DNA of 12,592 nucleotides from Candidatus Saccharibacteria bacterium UBA2112 (lineage in GTDB: Bacteria > Patescibacteriota > Saccharimonadia > Saccharimonadales > Saccharimonadaceae). Position numbers and translations under genes: made by a program. Positions 6,810 to 11,495 of the stretch are shown here, in pieces (positions within the stretch are counted from its first letter, which is position 1; each line of letters opens with the position of its first letter). The notes under the pieces were generated by a model that saw nothing but the letters and a program-made list of their open reading frames with translations, searched no databases and had not been told where the DNA came from. The DNA is taken from NCBI GenBank assembly GCA_002331045.1, contig DCYK01000006.1, positions 1,776-14,367 on the forward strand, written 5' to 3'.

Positions 6810-7489
6810 CGGTCAAGTGCAGCTTGAACTTTTGCCCAAATGAGATCTGTGACCTCTGGAATTGTGAGGAGCTTCCCTTCCTTTACGCAGTGGATTGGTG
6901 TGAATTGATCGGGAAATTGCGTGCAAAGTTTTTCGTAGGCAGCGACAGCACGTCGGAGATGATTGAGATCGGCTTCGTGGATATCACGCTTTTTATCGGT
7001 GTAGCTACGTTGTTTCTTTTGATCAACTAATGTCTGAGCAATATCTGCCGGCACGACAAGGACGATATTGAGATCAGGCTTTGGAATACCAAGGATATCA
7101 AACTCGATCCCATAGAGCCAATTGTAGTACGTTGTTTGTTCGGTCTCGTCTTCAATTTTTTGACCTTGATGAGCAAGATTTGAGCCGATAAACCGATTAG
7201 CAAGAACGGTCTTGCCTACTTTTAGGTCTCTTTTCATCTGTTGGGCAGCATGAAAACGATCGAGCGCAAAAAATAGTGAGGGTGCATAAGCACCAAGTTC
7301 TGACGCATCGCCATAATTACCGTTGAGGTATTCGCGAACGAAATAAGAGGATTCTTGCTCATACTGCGGAAAATCATATGTCGTAATGTCGTGTCCAGCT
7401 TCTTGCAGCTTATCGGCGATGATATTGAACTGCGTTCCTTTTCCCGACCCGTCACTCCCCTCGATGACAATGAATTTCCCCTGCTCCAC
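6806..7489 (-). CDS. tmk: Thymidylate kinase (dTMP kinase)
   Basis: Phosphorylates dTMP to dTDP with ATP in the cytosol, the last committed step toward dTTP after thymidylate synthase. The 227-residue protein has the P-loop G-S-D-G-S-G-K-G-T (11-19), the nucleoside-binding D-F-P-Q-Y region (39-43), F-A-L-D-R-F (74-79), N-R-F-I-G-S-N-L-A-H-Q-G (98-109) and a basic lid-like stretch K-K-Q-R-S-Y-T-D-K-K-R (158-168). In most bacterial enzymes the third block begins Asp-Arg; here it is Asn98-Arg99, a variation to note. The start is GTG at 7489-7487, which overlaps the TAG of dcd by one base (TAGTG). An AAGGA site (7498-7502) lies eight bases upstream inside dcd, so dcd and tmk form one coupled operon. 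The TAA shares TTAA with the MpaB-like gene. Confidence 0.95.
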   Translation of the reverse strand: MEQGKFIVIEGSDGSGKGTQFNIIADKLQEAGHDITTYDFPQYEQESSYFVREYLNGNYGDASELGAYAPSLFFALDRFHAAQQMKRDLKVGKTVLANRFIGSNLAHQGQKIEDETEQTTYYNWLYGIEFDILGIPKPDLNIVLVVPADIAQTLVDQKKQRSYTDKKRDIHEADLNHLRRAVAAYEKLCTQFPDQFTPIHCVKEGKLLTIPEVTDLIWAKVQAALDR

Positions 7490-8199
7490 TACTTCATTCC
7501 TTCGGGTAGGCCTTTGATCTTTGTTGGTGTTCTGCGTGAATCTTTGTAGGCCCGGGGAAGCATTTGCTCGGGTGACCAGTTAGCAATAATATCTTCAAGT
7601 TTGCTACTATTCGCACCCTGATATTTTCCGCTGAGTTTTTTGTATTCCTTTTCGACAGGTCCGGTTTCGTAAAATACGAGTTGCGCAATACGCTCACCGA
7701 CGGGTAAGACAACGCTTTCGTGTTCGTTCATGTTGTAGATTTCCATTGTCCATCGATTGATATATCCGGGATCGCCCCAGCCAGCGTCAAGACAGACGGC
7801 GACACCATTTCGTCCCCATGTACTTCGTGCTTGCATCGTACTCGTTCCTGGTGCTTTGATACCGATAAATTCGTGGGTATGACCAAGGATTCGTTCACCT
7901 GGCTTCAGAACAATAATCGGGTGGTTGTCAGGGATGTTTTTGAATGGTAGGTAGCCGTGTTTTTTGCACCATTCCTTGTGTGGCATTGCCTCTAATGGGC
8001 CCTTGAAATAACTGTCCACTTCTTTTTTATCGAATGGGTTATAAACTTTGGATTCCTCGGGGTACTCCTGTTTGTAGAAGTAATGACCAAGCGTGACGTC
8101 TACAGAACTACCTGCAATATGTTCTTCTTGGTATGGGTGAAAGACGATATGACCGGTGGCGATCGCTTTCTTTATGTCAGTATTACTATACACACTCAT
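7489..8199 (-). CDS. dcd: dCTP deaminase / dUTPase superfamily protein (Dcd-like)
   Basis: Removes the amino group of dCTP to give dUTP, or dUMP if bifunctional, feeding thymidylate synthesis. The trimeric dUTPase/Dcd fold is shown by S-S-V-D-V-T-L-G (31-38), L-K-P-G-E-R-I-L (98-105), Q-A-R-S-T-W-G-R-N-G (123-132), D-A-G-W-G-D-P-G-Y (138-146), then W-T-M-E-I-Y-N (150-156), where Glu153 matches the catalytic Glu of E. coli Dcd, and G-E-R-I-A-Q-L-V-F (168-176). At 236 residues it is longer than the roughly 190-residue E. coli enzyme. The extra length includes a charged insert around 43-90 and a C-terminal tail after 195. The ATG at 8199 gives the family's usual M-x-x-x-S-x-x-D-I start; no close Shine-Dalgarno is seen. 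It is first in an operon with tmk and divergent from folA. Confidence 0.92.
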   Translation of the reverse strand: MSVYSNTDIKKAIATGHIVFHPYQEEHIAGSSVDVTLGHYFYKQEYPEESKVYNPFDKKEVDSYFKGPLEAMPHKEWCKKHGYLPFKNIPDNHPIIVLKPGERILGHTHEFIGIKAPGTSTMQARSTWGRNGVAVCLDAGWGDPGYINRWTMEIYNMNEHESVVLPVGERIAQLVFYETGPVEKEYKKLSGKYQGANSSKLEDIIANWSPEQMLPRAYKDSRRTPTKIKGLPEGMK

Positions 8200-8243
8200 G
8201 GCAAACTCGGCAGTTGCTGTTCCCTCACTTAAAAACTACATTT

Positions 8244-8274
8244 ATTGTAGCACGTTTTTAGGTCGTGCTAAGAT
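8244..8274. promoter_or_regulatory. Divergent dcd/folA promoters built on a 23-bp palindrome
   Basis: A perfect inverted repeat TAGCACG (8248-8254) / CGTGCTA (8264-8270) lies between dcd and folA. Each outer arm supplies the TG-C-TA of an extended -10. On the plus strand this is TGC-TAAGAT (TAAGAT 8269-8274, -35 TTGTAG 8245-8250, 18-base spacer) for folA. On the minus strand it is TGC-TACAAT (8249-8244, possible -35 TTAGCA 16 bases upstream) for dcd. The two -10 elements face outward and a protein on the palindrome would block both. Confidence 0.6.
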
Positions 8275-8281
8275 AAATAGT

Positions 8282-8767
8282 ATGAGAAAAGCAATTGTTG
8301 CCTATGATCGAAACCGTGCGATTGGTGCGAATAACGATGTGCCATGGATGGGGCGTATGAAGATGGATATACAACGGGTTCGTGCATTGACACGGGACAA
8401 TGCAATTATCATGGGTCGAAAGACGTTTGAATCGATCGGCCATGCTTTACCAAACCGCCAGAATATCGTCGTGACACATCGATCACTCGAGGTTAAGGAC
8501 GTCACCGTTGTTGGTAGTATGGATGATGCATTTCGTGCTGTTGAGTCGGGCCGTATGCCTTTTGTTTTTGGCGGTCAGCAGATTTATGAACAAGCAATGG
8601 GATCAATTGATGAAATTATTGCCACTGAAATTGATACGTACGTTGAAGATGCAGATGCGTTCTTTCCAGAGCTGGATCCAAGCTGGCATGAAACATCACG
8701 TGAGCATCATGATGCCGATGATGACAACGTCTATCCCTTTGACTTTGTCACATATAATCGCTATTAA
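8282..8767 (+). CDS. folA: Dihydrofolate reductase
   Basis: Reduces dihydrofolate to tetrahydrofolate with NADPH, regenerating the cofactor oxidised by thymidylate synthase, encoded by the convergent neighbour. The 161-residue protein is the normal size of chromosomal DHFR. Visible motifs are I-V-A-Y-D-R-N-R-A-I-G (5-15), V-P-W (20-22), an acidic residue in the substrate helix (Asp29, aligning near E. coli Asp27), M-G-R-K-T-F-E-S-I-G (44-53), N-R-Q-N-I-V-V-T (58-65) and the cofactor motif V-F-G-G-Q-Q-I-Y (95-102). The start is ATG 8282, which begins the family's first strand and sits 8 bases after the -10. An in-frame upstream codon at 8156 would run back into dcd and is rejected. The TAA shares TTAA (8764-8767) with the thyA stop. 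Confidence 0.95.
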   Translation: MRKAIVAYDRNRAIGANNDVPWMGRMKMDIQRVRALTRDNAIIMGRKTFESIGHALPNRQNIVVTHRSLEVKDVTVVGSMDDAFRAVESGRMPFVFGGQQIYEQAMGSIDEIIATEIDTYVEDADAFFPELDPSWHETSREHHDADDDNVYPFDFVTYNRY

Positions 8768-9687
8768 ACAGCGATTGGCGCCTTGATTGGTGGGTACGGG
8801 TCGTAGCCTTCAAGTCGGATATCGTCAAATGTGAAGTCATCGATATCCTTTACGGCAGGATTAAGCCATAGTTTTGGCAAGGTCTTGGGTGTGCGTGCTA
8901 GCTGGTCGTCGACTTGTTCCATGTGGTTCAGGTATAGATGCGTATCAGCAAGTGTATGGATAAATTCGCCCTGCTTCTTGCCGGTGACCTGTGCAATCAT
9001 TGCTAATAGTAGCGAATACGATGCAATATTGAATGGAACACCGAGGAACGTATCTGCGCTACGTTGGTAAAGATGCAGGTCTAACCGATCATCAGCCGAG
9101 ACATTGAATTGAAAGAGGGAATGACATGGTGGTAGGCCACCTATTTCAACGATGGTATCAATCTCCGCCGGGTTCCAAGCGCTAATAATAATTCGTCGAC
9201 TGTTTGGATTGTTTTTGATTGTATCAATTGCGTTTGTGACTTGATCAATTGTTCCGCCATTTCCGTCGGGCCACTTTCGCCATTGGACACCATAGACTGG
9301 ACCTAGATCCCCCCATTCCATGGCAAAATTGTGATCTGTTGCTATTCGTTTAATAAACTCTTTAATGCCTTGTTTCCATTCATCGCTGCTGCTTGGTGGA
9401 ACGTCCTTATTGTTCTTTTCTAAGTATGCTTTGTAAGGCCATTCATCCCAAATATGAACATTATTTTGTGCCAGGTATTCGATATTACCGGTACCTTGCA
9501 AAAACCAGAGTAGCTCATGCACGACACTATTAAAGTACAATTTTTTTGTTGTCATAGCCGGGAAGCCCTCGGCTAGGTTGTATCGTACCTGTCGGCCAAA
9601 GACACTCTTGGTGCCAGTACCAGTCCGATCACCTTTTATCTCTCCGTTTTCCTTGATGTCGCGCAGCAAATCCAGATATTGTTTCAT
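8764..9687 (-). CDS. thyA: Thymidylate synthase (ThyA type)
   Basis: Methylates dUMP to dTMP using 5,10-methylene-tetrahydrofolate and releases dihydrofolate. At 307 residues it is a little longer than E. coli ThyA (264); the extra part lies mostly in the loop 88-120, as in many Gram-positive enzymes. Key features are Arg21 in G-D-R-T-G-T-G (phosphate binding), E-L-L-W-F-L-Q-G (58-65), G-P-V-Y-G-V-Q-W-R (129-137), N-S-R-R-I-I-I-S-A-W-N-P (162-173), catalytic Cys188 in L-P-P-C-H-S-L-F-Q-F (185-194), Q-R-S-A-D-T-F-L-G-V-P-F-N (208-220) and H-L-Y-L-N-H (250-255). All essential residues appear intact. ATG at 9687 follows AGGGAG (9696-9701). It is separated from rplA by a terminator and has its own promoter. 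Confidence 0.97.
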   Translation of the reverse strand: MKQYLDLLRDIKENGEIKGDRTGTGTKSVFGRQVRYNLAEGFPAMTTKKLYFNSVVHELLWFLQGTGNIEYLAQNNVHIWDEWPYKAYLEKNNKDVPPSSSDEWKQGIKEFIKRIATDHNFAMEWGDLGPVYGVQWRKWPDGNGGTIDQVTNAIDTIKNNPNSRRIIISAWNPAEIDTIVEIGGLPPCHSLFQFNVSADDRLDLHLYQRSADTFLGVPFNIASYSLLLAMIAQVTGKKQGEFIHTLADTHLYLNHMEQVDDQLARTPKTLPKLWLNPAVKDIDDFTFDDIRLEGYDPYPPIKAPIAV

Positions 9688-9728
9688 ACCCTATACTCCC
9701 TATTCATAGTCTTCATTATGTCACGGAG

Positions 9729-9758
9729 AATATAATTACGCGAGCGTAGTTGTTACAA
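9729..9758 (-). promoter_or_regulatory. thyA promoter
   Basis: On the minus strand, TTGTAA (9758-9753), an 18-base spacer and TATATT (9734-9729) match the consensus at 4/6 and 5/6. The leader would be about 35-40 nt and contains the AGGGAG ribosome-binding site. The promoter starts 9 bases after the rplA terminator. Confidence 0.55.
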
Positions 9759-9766
9759 CATGCATT

Positions 9767-9800
9767 AAAAAATAACCTCCGAAGTATCAGAGGTTATTTT
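9767..9800 (-). terminator. rplA intrinsic terminator
   Basis: AAAATAACCTC (9769-9779) and GAGGTTATTTT (9790-9800) are a perfect 11-bp inverted repeat around a 10-base loop. On the minus strand the hairpin is followed by T6. It lies 17 bases beyond the rplA stop. Confidence 0.88.
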
Positions 9801-9816
9801 GCTTTTAGTTGCTGTC

Positions 9817-10809
9817 TTAGTTGATACCGGTATCAACCTTGATGCCGGGGCCCATAGTGGTGGTAACGTTGGTTGTTTTAACGTAGTTACCCTTTAGGCT
9901 GGTAGGCTTCTGGCTCTTGAGGCTGTCGAGAAAGGCAGTCGCATTTGCAAGTAGTTTTTCGGGGCCAAAGCTGACTTTACCGATGGCTACATGAACAATG
10001 GCTTGCTTGTCGACGCGATATTCTACGCGTCCAGCTTTTGCTTCTGTGACTGCTTTGGCGACGTCTGTTGCAACGGTACCGCTCTTTGGATTTGGCATGA
10101 GGCCGCGTGGACCGAGTAGTCGTGCATACTTACCGAGTTTTGGCATATACTGTGGTGTTGCGACGAGTACGTCAAAGTTCAATTCTTCTTTTTCTAGTTG
10201 TTTTAGGAAATCCTCATCACCGACGATATCAGCACCAGCTTTTTTAGCCGCTGCATGCTCACTCTCTGGTGCGAACACGGCAATGCGTACTGTTTTGCCG
10301 GTACCGTGCGGGAGGGCTACGGTTGCGCGAATATTTTGATCTGCCTGTCGTGGATCAACTCCTAGTCGAACATGGATTTCAACGCTGGCATCAAATTTGA
10401 CCGGACTCGTCTTAGTGGCGAGTTCAAGTGCATCCTTCAACCCGTAGGTCTTGTTGTTATCGATTAGTTCGGCAACCTTGCGGTAATTCTTGCCGCGGCG
10501 TTCACTGCGCGGACGAACCTTGGGGGCTTCACCCTTTTTGATGTTAGCAGCAGCGTCGTCTGATTGTGGAGTGGTGTCACCGGCTTCTTTGCGGGCCTCT
10601 TTCTCGGCTTTTTCTTCAGCTTCTCGTAGTGATTTCTCGCTACGCTTACCTGCTTTTGCAGTACTCTTCTCCTCTTTTGCTACCTCGGCTTCTGCGTCTG
10701 ATGCGTCGGCAGAGTTAATCGCTGCTTCGATTTCGGCAATGGTATTTTTCTCGGTAACGTTCAGACCAAGTCCTTTTGCCTGTTCTAGTAGTTCAGCTTT
10801 TTTGGCCAT
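9817..10809 (-). CDS. rplA: Large-subunit ribosomal protein L1 with N-terminal extension
   Basis: L1 (uL1) binds 23S rRNA at the L1 stalk and in many bacteria represses its own mRNA. The conserved core occupies residues ~104-330 of 330 and shows K-F-D-A-S-V-E-I-H-V-R-L-G (138-150), D-Q-N-I-R-A-T-V-A-L-P-H-G-T-G (157-171), the L1 signature around G-P-R-G-L-M-P-N-P-K-S-G-T-V (233-246) and I-G-K-V-S-F (276-281). The first ~100 residues are extra: a helix-extended-helix-like segment (4-31: K-A-E-L-L-E-Q-A-K-G-L-G-L, then T-I-A-E-I-E-A-A-I) and an Ala/Glu/Lys-rich linker (35-105). The start ATG at 10809 follows AAAGGA; a longer frame back to 10860 would absorb the ribosome-binding site and leader and is rejected. 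It is monocistronic; rplK is not adjacent. Confidence 0.95.
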   Translation of the reverse strand: MAKKAELLEQAKGLGLNVTEKNTIAEIEAAINSADASDAEAEVAKEEKSTAKAGKRSEKSLREAEEKAEKEARKEAGDTTPQSDDAAANIKKGEAPKVRPRSERRGKNYRKVAELIDNNKTYGLKDALELATKTSPVKFDASVEIHVRLGVDPRQADQNIRATVALPHGTGKTVRIAVFAPESEHAAAKKAGADIVGDEDFLKQLEKEELNFDVLVATPQYMPKLGKYARLLGPRGLMPNPKSGTVATDVAKAVTEAKAGRVEYRVDKQAIVHVAIGKVSFGPEKLLANATAFLDSLKSQKPTSLKGNYVKTTNVTTTMGPGIKVDTGIN

Positions 10810-10876
10810 AATTGATGAATCCTTTCTGTGGTGCAAGCGGCTTTGTCGGCCTTCCAACATTGATTATGATGACATA

Positions 10877-10905
10877 ATTATAGCAAAACAGGGGCGATGT
10901 GTCTA
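10877..10905 (-). promoter_or_regulatory. rplA promoter
   Basis: On the minus strand, TAGACA (10905-10900), a 17-base spacer and consensus TATAAT (10882-10877) preceded by TGC (extended -10): the best promoter in the window. The leader is about 60 nt and opens with an ATTATG/CATAAT inverted repeat (10863-10878). It also holds a small GGC/GCC stem before the AAAGGA site, where an L1 feedback element could lie. Confidence 0.78.
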
Positions 10906-10912
10906 GTGAAGA

Positions 10913-10942
10913 TTGACGATAAGACTAAAAAGATTGTATGAT
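10913..10942 (+). promoter_or_regulatory. Promoter for the 11046 gene, divergent from rplA
   Basis: TTGACG (10913-10918), an 18-base spacer and TATGAT (10937-10942), both 5/6 to consensus. The predicted start near 10949 leaves a leader of about 97 nt before the ATG at 11046. Only seven bases separate this -35 from the rplA -35 on the other strand, so the two promoters are back to back. Confidence 0.6.
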
Positions 10943-11045
10943 ATAAACTAGTTTCGCTAGCGTGAGTGATGGGGGTGCCATGTATTCGGACTGGCGTAAT
11001 CGATCTTTTCGACCAAGTAGAAATGACAGTGAAGGATGTGGAGTC

Positions 11046-11357
11046 ATGAGTGTATCCAAGTTTATGCAAGCGATACTCGATGCCAATGCGGCAATGGATG
11101 TCCTCGAGGAACACCTGAAATGCGGAAACGTAACCGAAGATGAGCGTTTCATGCTTGGGCTATACTTGCGAAGGACGGACGAGATTGACGCAATGGTAGC
11201 AGCCGATCGTCTGACGATGTCAGTAAAACTGACTGAAGGTCTCGGCGAAATGTCAGAGGAAAAACTGCGTGAGCTGGATATCGCTATCGACAGACTTCGG
11301 CCGTCGATTCTATCGCTATTTGATCCTCGGCGATTTGCCTCCGGTGATTCGCAGTGA
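11046..11357 (+). CDS. Small helical hypothetical protein, 103 aa
   Basis: No family is recognised. ATG at 11046 is preferred because GAAGGA (11031-11036) lies nine bases upstream. In-frame GTG at 10962 and ATG at 10980 would add 28 or 22 Arg/Ser-rich residues that do not look like part of the fold. The protein is predicted to be almost entirely alpha-helical and amphipathic: residues 4-25, 31-46 (after T-E-D-E-R), 47-68 and 74-90. It has one Cys (28), a high Met content and an acidic character until the basic R-L-R-P / D-P-R-R end. There is no membrane segment. A helical bundle that binds a partner protein is possible but not shown. It has its own promoter, a long leader, and a hairpin plus terminator downstream. 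Confidence 0.78.
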   Translation: MSVSKFMQAILDANAAMDVLEEHLKCGNVTEDERFMLGLYLRRTDEIDAMVAADRLTMSVKLTEGLGEMSEEKLRELDIAIDRLRPSILSLFDPRRFASGDSQ

Positions 11358-11373
11358 TTTCGGCTTGGACGGT

Positions 11374-11406
11374 GGTACTGGTGCGTGGAAGAGACGCACC
11401 AGTACC
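11374..11406 (+). other. Perfect 13-bp hairpin downstream of the 11046 gene
   Basis: GGTACTGGTGCGT (11374-11386), a 7-base loop and its exact reverse complement (11394-11406). It is not followed by a T-run, so it is not a canonical terminator on the plus strand. It starts 16 bases after the stop and is followed 20 bases later by a U-tract hairpin. Confidence 0.75.
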
Positions 11407-11426
11407 ATAATCTGATATCCCGTACT

Positions 11427-11444
11427 CGCCTCCGGGCGTTTTTT
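11427..11444 (+). terminator. Intrinsic terminator of the 11046 transcript
   Basis: CGCC (11427-11430), tetraloop TCCG, GGCG (11435-11438), then T6 (11439-11444). The stem is short but GC-only with an immediate U-tract. Confidence 0.65.
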
Positions 11445-11459
11445 ATTGTCTTTTCTTGC

Positions 11460-11488
11460 TTGCTCAACTGTCGCATTACCTTTATGCT
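11460..11488 (+). promoter_or_regulatory. Candidate leaderless promoter of the FAD oxidase gene
   Basis: TTGCTC (11460-11465), a 17-base spacer and TATGCT (11483-11488), each about 4/6 to consensus. The -10 ends 8 bases before ATG 11496, the same spacing as for the 3723 and 8282 genes, and no Shine-Dalgarno is present. Confidence 0.45.
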
Positions 11489-11495
11489 AATAAGC

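Noticed and set aside
8156..8281. Longer N-terminus for dihydrofolate reductase
   Set aside because: It would overlap the dcd start and cover both divergent promoters; the family begins at M-R-K-A-I-V-A-Y at 8282.
10810..10860. 17-residue upstream extension of L1
   Set aside because: It contains the AAAGGA ribosome-binding site and falls within the leader; M-A-K-K at 10809 is the natural start.
10490..10906. Plus-strand open frame of 138 codons opposite the rplA N-terminus
   Set aside because: A Ser/Ala/Phe-rich shadow of the Glu/Lys/Ala-rich L1 extension; it would also run across the rplA promoter.
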